Shown here piece by piece: positions 1 to 9,498 of a stretch of 12,851 nucleotides of DNA. The stretch lies in contig CAJVPJ010001052.1 of the NCBI GenBank assembly GCA_910592205.1, positions 1 to 12,851 on the forward strand, read 5' to 3'. Under the pieces are notes generated by a model, which saw only the letters and a list, made by a program, of their open reading frames with translations, did not search any database and was not told the origin of the DNA. The first letter of the stretch is position 1; each line of letters starts with the position of its first letter. The position numbers and the translations under genes are program-made. Source of the stretch: Paraglomus occultum. Its lineage: Eukaryota; Glomeromycota; Glomeromycetes; Paraglomerales; Paraglomeraceae.

Positions 1-1067
1 TAGGCTCGAACTACACAAAGAATGAAATCAGTGCATGATTGTTTCATCTAACGACAAAAGTAATACTATTTAGAAAAATCGAACGATAAATTCGTGTTTG
101 CTATTGAAATACGCTGTCTCGTGACTCAATATGTTTGTGCGGTCAAATGATATGTCACGCAGAGGTGGGGGTGTAAAACATGCCGAGGATTTTTCAAGCG
201 TCAGTTCTCTTCTTGATATAGGACATTTATTAACGGGTGCCGGTCTTTGAACATCATATTCTTTTCTTTTCATCTATTTCTGTATCTATGACATTAATTA
301 ATGTTAATGAGGTTGCTGATAATAAAATAGGCGAAGCATTATTCATCAAATATAGTGAATGAGCGAAATGCTTATTTCCACTTTATTGACTATTGTTATA
401 CAACCGTTTATTGATTTATTTTCGAAAATTGTGTACTATGCCAAACCGAATATCAGTTCATTAAATACGTATTCAGAGATGTCATATTTTTGATAGTTTA
501 TATTTGTATACTATCGTCATCAACTTGATCCCGTTGGATTGGATAGACAGTACAGAGCAATTAATAATTAATATTAAATCAAATATCAAATAACGTTAAC
601 GCGGATCGCTTTTTTAAACAGGCAAGTGTATTTCATTGATACACAGTACCAAAACAGAACTTGGCAATCTGGTAGTACGAAAGCCGAAAAGATTAAACTT
701 CGTTGCAATTACTAAATATAATTTATAGTGATTAATAACCACATTAAGTAAGGAATACAAATATATTCCATCTGGTCAAATAATAACGGCAAAAGGATAC
801 ATTCTCTACCATTTTGGAAACATCTTCATCAAACTAAAGAAGGTGGAATAATTAAACTTTTTTTATTAGATTAAGCTTTTGGCTGGTACCTATGATTGGT
901 TCCGGCATTGGCTGTCTAGTGTTCAATTAAACTTCTATCATCTCCTGCCATCATTGCTACCCGTTAACCAGACTCAAAATAGTCCCTCAATGTCTAAAAA
1001 ATTTGCAAACACTTTGAACGCTCGCAAACAAAAATTCTATCCAAACGTCAGCCGTATATATCGTTCT
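1..1067. other. Intergenic / unassigned left flank
   Basis: AT-rich DNA downstream of the exonuclease gene. I see no domain-bearing gene. A minus-strand ATG ORF of 67 codons (273 to 70) lies in a slightly less AT-rich patch and begins MKRKEYDVQRPAPVNK. It matches nothing I recognise and could be one exon of a gene continuing off the left edge or a chance ORF. A plus-strand open frame around 879-1103 begins only at TTG and runs into the 3' end of the exonuclease gene on the other strand, so it is probably spurious. No tRNA box pattern was seen. Confidence 0.5.
70..273 (-). CDS. Doubtful small ORF, unknown function
   Basis: This is a 67-codon minus-strand ORF with a true ATG at 273. The product is basic and Pro/Ser-rich at the N-terminus, with no signal peptide, membrane segment or recognisable motif. 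The patch is somewhat richer in G+C than the flanks, which is the only hint of coding. It might be a single exon whose partners lie beyond position 1. A GT at the start of a possible intron near 110 and an AG near 37 exist but are weak. A chance ORF is just as likely. Confidence 0.15.
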   Translation of the reverse strand: MKRKEYDVQRPAPVNKCPISRRELTLEKSSACFTPPPLRDISFDRTNILSHETAYFNSKHEFIVRFF

Positions 1068-2572
1068 TCATGTCTTTGCCTGAGCACACCTGATTTGCTC
1101 TAATTCTTCCAACCATTCGGAATTGAACTCGAATGAGCCAGTATCACCAAGTGGTCTTAGTGCCTTACATCGTTTCAATTTGTTAATAATCTCCATAATA
1201 TGATGCTCGCTCGTTTCAGAAGACACAGAAGATTTATATAACTGTATCAAAGCCTTGTTACGAAAAGATCTGTGTAGTGATGGAGAGCACTTTTTGATAA
1301 AGTTGCAACCTTCATGGTCGAGTCCTTTTCTACTGAAAAATCCGTCTGCATCGGGAACCTCTAATAGCAGCTTGTCCAATGCAACACCTGGGAGTTTGAC
1401 AGAAAGATTAATGAGTTGCTCTTCGTCAAGTGAATCGACAGAACCTGCTGAGCCATCAAAGTCTTCAAGAACAAGCCGGCCATCGGATAAATAACGGTTG
1501 ATAGCTGCAATTGTCGCTCGCCTACGATCCAATGGATCAGGTTTTGTTTTTTGCCAACGTCCATATGTTACAGCGTTGATTAACTTTTCTATTTTAACCA
1601 CCTAGAAACATATCGCAAATTCGAAATACAATTTGCTCAGTTCAATTGCCCCTGGCGATAAATGAACAGATATCAAAACGACAAGTAAATATGAACGTGT
1701 CTTACCACTCCTTTCTTATGCTGTCTCTTGATCGTATTATATAATTCAGCCTCTTCTTCTTCTCGCGTCATGGGATTTCGTTCTTCCCAAGACTTGTATT
1801 CAGGATTTCGTTTACCAACGAGCATATTCTCGTATATTTGTATTGCAGCAAATGCATCAGACGAAGCATACTTTATGAGCTCTGCGTTCAGGTGAGCTGC
1901 ATCAAAATTCCACTTTAATAAATCTTTCGTTTTGTCTAATACGAATCCACTGTCAGCAAACATGAGTGCCAGCTCTGCGAGAGAACCGGCGGTTATTCCC
2001 TTCTCCCCTGCCATTTGATCCAGGTCGACAATTCCACTTGTTTCAACGCCGTATGATCTTTTTAACCATTCTGCGTCTCCTCGAGCATTCACTCCCACTT
2101 TTAGGACACGAGAGTCCGCCAGGAAATCCATTAGGATTCTGGGAAACTTTTTAGCATCACCTCGAGTGATTCTGTACACTTGAAATATGAGACAGAATTC
2201 ACGTGTTGCAATTTGTATCAGTGATACCAAGCCGCGATGGATGGCTCTTCGGACTGTTGTCTCGGTATCAAATCCAACATAATTTGTTGGCCAAAGCGGA
2301 TTCTGATTTAATATTCTAAAGCAAGTGTCAACTAATATAAAGCAAACCATTATTGAATGATTAAAACAGTCAAATACGCTAAACGACGTATATATGCGCG
2401 CAGGAATCCTATTCTTTTTTTTTTTACCTGAAGACCTTGTTGAAAGCTGATAAACGGGCGGGTCAGTTTGAATTATAGGTACTTTAGCTTTGTTTAATTC
2501 TTGAACAATAGACATTCTGTTCGAACTCGTAGAATGTGCCAAAGAACTGTTGTTGCTAATTCTATAGTCCAT
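1068..2572 (-). CDS. DEDDy-family 3'-5' exonuclease domain protein (WRN-exo/RNase D-like)
   Basis: Predicted nuclease that removes nucleotides from the 3' end of DNA or RNA using two metal ions; the substrate cannot be told from sequence. Three exons are joined: 2572-2428, 2331-1706 and 1601-1068, with introns 2332-2427 (96 bases) and 1602-1705 (104 bases), both GT-AG and phase-consistent, giving 434 aa. Seen in the product: motif I FDTET (D70, E72), motif II NARGDAEWL (D134) and motif III YASSD (Y203, D207). The tyrosine four residues before the last Asp marks the DEDDy subgroup, as in WRN exonuclease and RNase D. After the domain come an acidic stretch (EEEEAE) and a C-terminal part of about 180 residues that I do not recognise. 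The start used is the ATG at 2572; an upstream mini-exon (ATG at 2700, 26 bases, donor at 2674, acceptor ending 2577) would add ten residues in frame. It is divergent from eIF2 gamma. The catalytic residues are all present, so it should be active. Confidence 0.85.
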
Positions 2573-3248
2573 CGATCTCGCGGGCAAAATATACGCAGTA
2601 AGAACAAAACCCCACTAAAGCGTCCAATTGCAAGATAGCAAACTTAACTATTCTTACAAAAAGTTCAAATTTACCTCAAGGAAATAGAGTTTATTTGCAT
2701 TTTAAAGGGCCAAAGATGGGAATTGAGGCGGCAAAGTACGTTCATTGGATATGGTTAACAGCACAGTGCATAATAAATTAGAATCCGCAATTGAATGAGC
2801 GGTAGGAAATTCTGACCTATTCGAACTGCGGCAGGCTTAAAGAGGAAAGGCACGAATTACACTGCATAAACTTCCTTCTTATTATGTTCAGAATTAAGTT
2901 ACAAGTATGAGTAAATTTTAACTCGGGCGAAATTTGGTGATGCGGCCGAGAAAGTCATTAATAAAAAAATACTTTTTAATATCATAATGGCTCATAAGTG
3001 TTTGATAAATTTTGCTTTATTTGGAGTTAGCGGAGATTTTATTCCTGTTACTATGAAAATCTTTTAATTTAAGAACTCTTAATATTAAATTAATTAAATA
3101 AACACTAATATGTGTGCACAGTATTTAACGTAATACGAACTCAACTGTCGGTATTGGCGAATCAGAATTGAAATTTACAAGAATGAGTCATAAAAACCAA
3201 TATTTTCTTCATCGCCACTTTTTGAATTTTTCTTTTGTTATAAAAAAT
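2573..3248. promoter_or_regulatory. Divergent intergenic region between exonuclease and eIF2 gamma
   Basis: About 676 bases separate the two start codons, which face away from each other, so both promoters must lie here. The part nearest eIF2 gamma (about 2955-3125) is very AT-rich, with runs of A and T and a TTAATTAAATAAA stretch. No convincing TATA element can be singled out. A splice-donor-like CTTGAG/GTAAAT on the minus strand at 2675/2674 suggests that the exonuclease transcript may have a spliced leader. No open frame of note apart from the extension upstream of the eIF2 gamma ATG. Confidence 0.5.
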
Positions 3249-5521
3249 ATGGCAGCGGAAGGCAACACTGAGGAAAACCCTGAAGCAACCGCGGTTGGCT
3301 CTGTATCGGAAACGCCAGCAGATATTGATTTTGAGGCTTTGCATCCACTTTCTCCGGAAGTGATTTCTCGCCAGGCTACAATCAATATCGGTGAGCATTT
3401 TTAACGCACGCGTTAAATGTCAGAGTGCGCAAGAAAATAACAGACATGTCTTGTGTTAATCCTTCATTATAGGTACTATCGGTCATGTGGCTCATGGTAA
3501 ATCTACGGTTGTAAAGGCCATATCGGGTGTACAGGTATTGTGTGTTTTTGGTTTTTGAACTTTGATTTCCAACTCTTGATATTCTTTTTTTTTTGTTCAA
3601 GTGGTATAATGATTCATCTGAATGTTCGTTATTCAATTGAGATAGACAGTCCGATTTAAGAATGAATTAGAAAGGAATATTACGATCAAATTAGGGTATG
3701 CTAACGCAAAGGTACGATTTTCGTGGATGTGTGTAATGTACTTTATAAGGGGATGATTCAATTAGACCGGTACTTGTATTTAGATTTATAAATGTGAGAA
3801 CGAAGCGTGTCCAAGACCTGGGTGTTACAAATCGTATAGAAGTGATAAGGAAGATAACCCGCTATGTGAGCGACCTGGCTGTGATGGGAGAATGAAACTG
3901 TTAAGGTTTGATCACGCTTCTTTATATGGCGAGGATAGACGATAATATGTTGACGTGTCGGTCATTATTTCGCTGTAACTATCCAAGTCATACATAGATC
4001 GCATTATTAAAAAGCAAACAAACGGAGCGATACAAGTCGAGATAGAGTTTTGACTAATGCCTTAAATTCCTTATGTGTTTTTTTTAGACATGTCTCGTTT
4101 GTCGATTGTCCTGGTCACGATATTCTGATGGCCACTATGTTGAACGGGGCAGCAGTTATGGACGCAGCCCTTTTATTGATTGCGGGAAATGAAACTTGTC
4201 CACAACCACAAACGAGCGAGCACTTGGCTGCCATTGAGATTATGAAGTTGAAACATATTATTATTCTGCAGAATAAAGTTGATCTGGTCAGAGAGGCTGC
4301 TTGCCAAGAGCACTATCAGAGCATATTATCATTTGTGAAAGGTAGAGTCTAAAACCGTTTTCTTGGTTACTGAATGGTTTTTACAAGATCATATCAAAAC
4401 TGTGTAGCTAACTCAATATTTTACTCAGGGACTGTTGCCAATGGAGCACCGATAATTCCTATCTCTGCGCAATTGAAATACAATATAGACGTTATTAACG
4501 AATATATCGTAAAAAGAATCCCGATTCCAGTACGAGATTTCTCATCAGATCCCCGCTTGATTGTAATTCGTTCATTTGATGTAAATAAGCCTGGTGCTGA
4601 GGTAGACGACTTGAAAGGCGGAGTGGCGGGAGGCTCGATATTAAGAGGTGTATTAAAGGTAACATTTGCGCACAAAAAAAACGTTATATATTTCACAAAC
4701 GACGTATATTTCCATATGTTTAATTATATCGCCTATCATCATTAAGATTGGTGACGAGATTGAAGTAAGACCGGGAATTCTAAAAAAGGACAATGACGGA
4801 CAGATTCATTGTCGGCCTATATTTTCCCGTATCGTGTCTTTGCTCGCGGAGCATAATGACTTGAAATTTGCTGTTCCCGGGGGATTAATCGGTATTTTAT
4901 TAAGACACTATTTTATTGTTGCAATAGAATTCGCAGTGAATAAATTGAGTTCATCGTTAAATTAGGTGTTGGCACCAAAATTGACCCGACACTGTGTCGA
5001 GCGGATCGTTTGGTCGGTCAAGTGCTCGGTGCGGTTGGTAAACTACCCAAAATCTATACAGAATTAGAGATAAACTATTTCCTACTTCGAAGGCTACTAG
5101 GTGTTAAGACGGACGATAAAAAACAAACAAAGGTAATTGCAATGGTGTGTTTGCGTGTTCTGTGCTGCTTCCGTGAGAAATACGTTACATGACATTTTTG
5201 GTCACTGTTCACAGGTAACTAAACTCGAAAGAAACGAAGTATTAATGGTGAACATTGGATCTACGTCGACGGGTGGACGCGTAGTCGGTGTGAAGGCTGA
5301 CTTGGCAAAGATTCTGCTGACGAGTCCTGCATGTACTGAAATTGATGAAAAAATAGCTCTATCGAGAAGAATCGATAAGCATTGGCGGTATGCAATTTAT
5401 TTGCCATATTGTGCAATTAACAACAGCTCAAATACACATAACTCACGCGTTCTTTTCTTATATCAGGTTAATTGGTTGGGGTAAAATTAAAAGAGGCACT
5501 ACAATTGAACCTGATGCATAA
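3249..5521 (+). CDS. GCD11: Translation initiation factor eIF2 subunit gamma
   Basis: GTPase subunit of eIF2, which delivers initiator Met-tRNA to the 40S ribosome in the cytosol. Ten exons: 3249-3390, 3473-3534, 3646-3711, 3784-3905, 4088-4341, 4429-4658, 4747-4891, 4966-5132, 5215-5387 and 5467-5521. They total 1416 bases and 471 aa, equal to the usual length (human about 472; yeast is longer at its N-terminus). All nine introns are GT-AG and every phase matches. Seen: G1 GHVAHGKST (51-59), switch ERNIT (77-81), a four-Cys zinc knuckle at C94, C99, C104 and C118 with a further Cys at 123, G3 DCPGH (137-141), G4 NKVD (193-196), G5 SAQ (about 228-230), then the beta-barrel domains II and III ending in [10 protein letters not shown]. 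The ATG at 3249 was chosen because the acidic, Ala-rich N-terminus fits the family. An in-frame earlier start would add about 27 residues that look like untranslated leader. An AATAAA overlaps the stop codon (5520-5525). Nothing is missing. Confidence 0.97.
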
Positions 5522-5525
5522 TAAA
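5520..5525 (+). terminator. Possible poly(A) signal of eIF2 gamma
   Basis: AATAAA overlaps the TAA stop of eIF2 gamma. As a cleavage signal it would give a very short 3' UTR. Other AT-rich positions just downstream could serve instead, so the assignment is tentative. Confidence 0.35.
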
Positions 5526-5555
5526 ATAATGTTTTGCTACGACAGAATGTTTGCC

Positions 5556-5561
5556 TTTATT
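5556..5561 (-). terminator. Possible poly(A) signal of the cytochrome b5-like gene
   Basis: On the minus strand AATAAA lies 86 bases past the stop codon at 5647, a normal distance for a cleavage signal. Cleavage 10-30 bases further on would bring this 3' end to about 5526-5546, right against the eIF2 gamma stop. Confidence 0.4.
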
Positions 5562-5646
5562 GCACAAAGTAACATTAATAAATTAAATCGAGTTTGTCTT
5601 TTTTGGTCATTTGATGAATTGGTTCAAACGTCAGGAAAATCAAACG

Positions 5647-6920
5647 CTAGCTCTTCTGCCCTACGTTGTCATTGCATGGCTCTGGAATTGGAGTATTTGG
5701 ATCTATAGGAGGGAGCGCAACATTGCCCACTTTATAGTAACTATGGTGATTCTTATAGAATTCTAACCATCCTTCCAACGACTAAAAACATTGTCGAAAT
5801 AGAGATAGATGAACAAAAGACCTCGCCCGGGGGTTGCTCGTCAAATTACAGCCACCTACTTTCAATTCTTCCTTGGTCAAGCCTCTGAGATCATGAGTTA
5901 GATGCGTCTTGAAACAACCGGTTACATAGGCTCTTGTAGCATCACGACCGGCGAAAGCGTTATATCCCGATCCCTAAACGGCAAGTCGTAGTGAGAATAT
6001 TCTTCCGTTCTAGAAACATCCAGGAGCCTTGCTATTCGAGAAGGACAAAAGTAACCAACACCTTTCCTCTGTAAAAATTGCATTACTCACTCCTACATCC
6101 TTGATCAAAGGTCACATGTCGTTCAAAAGGTTGTCCCAATTTAGAGTCTTGATGATGGGACATGTGCTTACATGTTAGAAATCCAATATACACAAGGGTT
6201 TAAAATGCGATATCCCCTTTGAATAAAAAAACTTTTTTGACAAAAGGATAAACCTGTCGCCTTATTCTTACAACTTCTTTAGAGGGAGGTTATCGGTTAC
6301 TTTTGTTATTTCTTACGCAAATGGACATACCTTGCCATAGTAAGCCACACCGCTTGATACATCAAACACCTCACCACTGTTTGAAAAGTCTACAAGTTAT
6401 CAAGCCCGTTCAATTAACACAAAGTCAAACGTGCATCCCAAATCCACTTACAAGAGAGAGATATATATGGGTAGATTAGGATCAGATCCATCATATTTTG
6501 CTAATTCTTCGACCGTGAACGTAATCTGATGAGCCTGAAAGTAAAAAAGGGGAAAAAAAGGTAGAGGATAAATTCTTCGCATTACATCATGTAACAGAAT
6601 TTTTATTGAAAATACTTACAGGAATGTAGGTTCTCCAATTCGTCCACTTATTTTGATAACCCCAAGTCCATGTCTCGGTGAAATAATAACTTGATAGAAA
6701 GAATGTAATCAAACAGATAATAAACGATTGGAGTATACTAAGAAAAACATTAGACATGCTGACGCGTTTCCGAGATTGCTTCTCTTGTGTTTCGTTGTGT
6801 TCTGAATGGTCGTTCTTGGACGAGGTGGCTTTCCTATAATAATAATTGCAAAAAATAAAACTATACACTAATACAATTTCGTGTAACGTTACGAGATCGT
6901 CACGTGTAGATGGTTGGCAT
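5647..6920 (-). CDS. Membrane-anchored cytochrome b5-like haem/steroid-binding protein (MAPR, neuferricin/CYB5D2-like)
   Basis: Likely a single-pass membrane haem protein of the membrane-associated progesterone receptor family, whose members bind haem and support cytochrome P450 or sterol metabolism. Exons: 6920-6904, 6833-6620, 6534-6452, 6376-6331, 5973-5860 and 5781-5647, giving 609 bases and 202 aa. Seen: a polar, charged N-terminus, one hydrophobic helix at about residues 35-57, the motif TETWTWGYQNKWTNWRTYIP after it, then the cytochrome b5-like fold from about FTVEELAKYDGSDPNLPIYI through GEVFDVSSG (106-114), YYGKGSGYN and FAGRDATRAYVTGCF. Y124 aligns with the haem-ligating Tyr of PGRMC1 (Y113) and Y118 with its Y107. 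The tail contains the W..FY..H..Y.KVG pattern and ends in a Pro-rich stretch. The core exons are firm. The 17-base first exon is less certain; without it, translation could begin at the ATG at 6757. The 357-base intron (5974-6330) is far longer than the others (70-85 bases). Convergent with eIF2 gamma, divergent from CHS7. Confidence 0.85.
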
Positions 6921-7312
6921 TGCAAGGCTTTCTTTATTTGGATATTATCAATATGCAAGTAATACATATACATAACATACAACCTTTCGTAGGGCTTGTA
7001 GAACAGTATGATGATACTTAATTGAGAGTTTACGTTCTTTATTAGTTATACTCTCTCAACCTTGTTTTCGATTCCTACAATCACCACACATTCCTTCCCT
7101 CCTTTCCTTTAACTTTCTTTTTTGTTTTTTTTTTCATTCTTTTGGTGATAGTAGGGTAAAGCAATCCCCAAACAAAATCATTTAACACAACTCTCTCGTT
7201 ATTCCTTCTCGTTCCTCATCTTCTTATACTATTACAAACGTGTTCTTTCCGGTCATCCATTCCTGTAAATAAACGTCAAATAGAAAGAGTATACATATTA
7301 TACGGCGCATAG
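6921..7312. promoter_or_regulatory. Divergent promoter region with a pyrimidine tract (7090-7142)
   Basis: About 390 bases lie between the divergent starts of the cytochrome b5-like gene and CHS7. Positions about 7090-7142 on the plus strand are almost all C and T, ending in a long T run. Such CT-rich blocks are common just upstream of fungal transcription starts and here would serve CHS7. A second CT-rich patch follows at about 7190-7225. No specific factor site is claimed. Confidence 0.45.
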
Positions 7313-8752
7313 ATGGCCCAATTCGGAGACTTTAATAGAATCTGTAAGACCGTCGCATTAACGGTATGTCCGCTTGTTGGGGCTGATTTAGGTCTGGAAC
7401 CAACATGTTATTCAAGGGGTATTGAGCTTCAGGGAACCTTGATTTTTCAACCAGGTAAAGCTGATAAGCTGAGAAACGTTGAATAATAAATTTGCAATTT
7501 CCATAAATAAACGACCCGTTTTTTTCTCTTTTAACAGCAACGATTATCATCCATGTTGTGGCATTATTGATGACGACACTTATGATAATTCATATCCGAT
7601 CAAAGTATACTGCCGTTGGTTAGTTTATATCTTTTAATTACACAGTATCAATTCCCTCAATGCATTTCACACAATGGGATTTTTCGTTTAACTCGATTTC
7701 TCGCGTTTATGTAAAGGTCGTAGAGAGATGGTCCTATTTTTTTACTTATATCTGCTATTAACAGTAGTTGAGATGCTACTCGTCTCTGGAATCGTCCCAC
7801 TTGCATCGAATGCATACATAGTAAGTTTGTACACTACACAATGCATCGCCCCGAAACTATCAAATATCGTTTCGCCCCGAATGTTATATTTCAAAACTCA
7901 CGGTACATTTTTGGTATTCTTCAGTACATGACTGGAATTCATACCGGCTTAATTACATCAGCGGTCTGGTGTTTGCTTGTCAATGGATTCATTGGATATC
8001 AATTTTTCGAGGATGGAACCGCAAAATCACTCTGGGTATGTACCAAACAAATCTGTTATGCATTGCGCTACCACATTCCATAAAATTAGATTTGCGACTA
8101 TTACGTCATATTATATCCTCTATAGTCTTATCTTACCGAGTTAATTAATCGATATATTCTTTTTTTTTTTAACTTGTAGACAATCCGCCTCTCTTCCCTG
8201 TTTGTATTCGTTTGTGCCACTGGCCTGTCTGTTGCCACATTCCGGAACATAGGACCATTCAACGCCTTGAAGCCAGCTCCGCTCTGGATTGTGCTATACG
8301 TATTCAACGGTGGTGCAATTGCACTATACATTTGTCTTCAAATATTTTTGGTTCTCAATACTCTTGATGATCGCTGGCCACTTGGTGATATAGCGTTCGG
8401 AGTTGCATTCTATGCAGTCGGTCAGGCGTCTCTATATGCATTCTCTGTTAAAATATGCGACCACGCTAAACATTACATAGATGGCTTGTTTTTCGGAACA
8501 ATTGGAACTCTTTTAGCAGTGATGATGGTATACAAATATTGGGATTCTATTACAAAGGAGGACTTGGAATTCAGCGTTGGAAACAAACAGCATGTCTGGG
8601 AAGTGAGGGACGTTGAAGAAGAATATCCTGGACAAGACGGATATGGTGGTGGCTACAGCAATGACGGACATGGTGGCTACAACAATGCCGGACATGGTGG
8701 CTACAACAATGACGGGCATGGTGGCTACAACAATGGATATCAAGAATATTAA
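7313..8752 (+). CDS. CHS7: Chitin synthase export chaperone Chs7
   Basis: Multi-pass ER membrane protein needed for folding and export of chitin synthase (Chs3 in yeast), so it acts in cell wall building. Five exons: 7313-7454, 7538-7618, 7717-7820, 7925-8035 and 8180-8752, with GT-AG introns of 83, 98, 104 and 144 bases and matching phases, giving 336 aa (yeast Chs7 is 316). Seen: the N-terminal pattern GDF..IC.....C, a CYSRGIEL stretch, and about seven hydrophobic segments near residues 49-67, 79-98, 117-137, 148-167, 180-205, 213-235 and 247-267. The family signature segments FEDGTAKSLW (137-146), YIDGLFFG (245-252) and MMVYKYWD followed by DLEF (274-277) are present. From residue 303 the tail becomes a tandem repeat of GGYNN(D/A)GH, absent from yeast Chs7. 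The start is the first ATG and agrees with the family N-terminus. Function is well supported; the role of the tail is unknown. Confidence 0.93.
8648..8737 (+). repeat. 24-bp tandem repeat in the CHS7 C-terminal coding region
   Basis: Three full 24-base units begin at 8648, 8672 and 8696, with a partial fourth at 8720. They read GGYSNDGH, GGYNNAGH, GGYNNDGH and GGYNN. Units differ by only two or three bases, so they are recent copies. The unit length is a multiple of three, so changes in copy number would keep the frame. Confidence 0.9.
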
Positions 8753-9498
8753 GTTGAAGACGTAATCATAGCCGTCTTTACATCCTACTATCATGACCCT
8801 TAATAATACATACATTCCTATTACTTTCTCTCTTCCTAAATAAGTTTCTTTCTTCCGACACGGACAATTTAGATCAAAAAGGTTACAAATGTAAAACGTC
8901 TACACTTGACCATTTAGAGATCAAAAATCGTAGGTGAAAGGGGTTTGTCAATAATATATTAATCATCTTTTATTCACAACTTGCTAGAGCGTAAACGTGA
9001 ATTGAATGCTGTCTTCAATGATCGAATGTGACTTTTTCCACGCGTTCTTATTGGATAGATTTTAAATCCGGTTTACTTTTAATTTGAAACATGATCATGA
9101 CGTAATAGCGTGTAAGAGAAAACAAATCTCAACTGACAAAGTGCATTTGCACACAGTCTTTTCTTTGCGAGATCCTTCTGTCGAATGATGAATTCATTCA
9201 CTTGCACCATGTAGGCGATTGGTCCTCCGCCCTCCAAAATCATGTGGTCGCAATAGAAACAAGTTGGACGTTTTCAAGTGTTAGACCTGTTCCTAATAAT
9301 CACATATCCGCATTGCTTGGATCATTTAATTCTCTTTGCTGCTGCCGTTTATATCAAAGGTTTTGGAACGCTATTTGCGTATTACTGACACGTATAGCCA
9401 AAGAAAAATGCATTCATTCTTAAAATGGTTTATTAATAGTACAAATAATTTATTATTCAAAAACATCTATTCCAATCGTATTCACACGACCGTTTTGC
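8753..9498. other. Intergenic region between CHS7 and the PARG-like gene (convergent)
   Basis: Holds the 3' ends of two convergent genes. Minus-strand AATAAA motifs at 9429-9434 and 9449-9454, 45-70 bases past the stop at 9499, are good candidates for the poly(A) signal of the PARG-like gene. The patch 9165-9420 is less AT-rich than its surroundings. On its minus strand an ATG at 9243 opens a 54-codon frame ending at 9079, starting MILEGGGPIAYMVQVNEF, which matches no family I know. A plus-strand open frame from 9202 starts only at TTG. Neither is strong enough to call a gene. Confidence 0.5.
9429..9454 (-). terminator. Poly(A) signal candidates of the PARG-like gene
   Basis: Two minus-strand AATAAA hexamers (9454-9449 and 9434-9429) lie 45-70 bases past the TGA stop at 9499, in an AT-rich stretch, as expected for a fungal 3' UTR. 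Confidence 0.45.

Noticed and set aside
879-1103. Plus-strand 74-codon frame
   Set aside because: Begins at TTG, has no motif, and overlaps the 3' end of the minus-strand exonuclease.
1255-1494. Plus-strand 79-codon frame rich in Ser
   Set aside because: Lies wholly opposite the last exon of the exonuclease, starts only at an alternative codon and has no family features.
3168-3248. Upstream in-frame ATG extending eIF2 gamma by 27 residues
   Set aside because: The extension is Phe/His/Lys-rich and unlike eIF2 gamma N-termini; the ATG at 3249 gives a normal acidic start.
4421-4696. Minus-strand 91-codon frame
   Set aside because: Antisense shadow of eIF2 gamma exon 6, whose plus-strand reading is strongly conserved.
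6165-6190. TGATGA-like box in the long intron as a possible C/D snoRNA
   Set aside because: It is on the strand opposite to the host transcript and no matching D box or terminal stem was seen.
8513-8815. Minus-strand open frame of 100 codons with repeated VATM units
   Set aside because: It is the mirror of the CHS7 repeat tail and last membrane segments; the plus-strand gene explains it fully.
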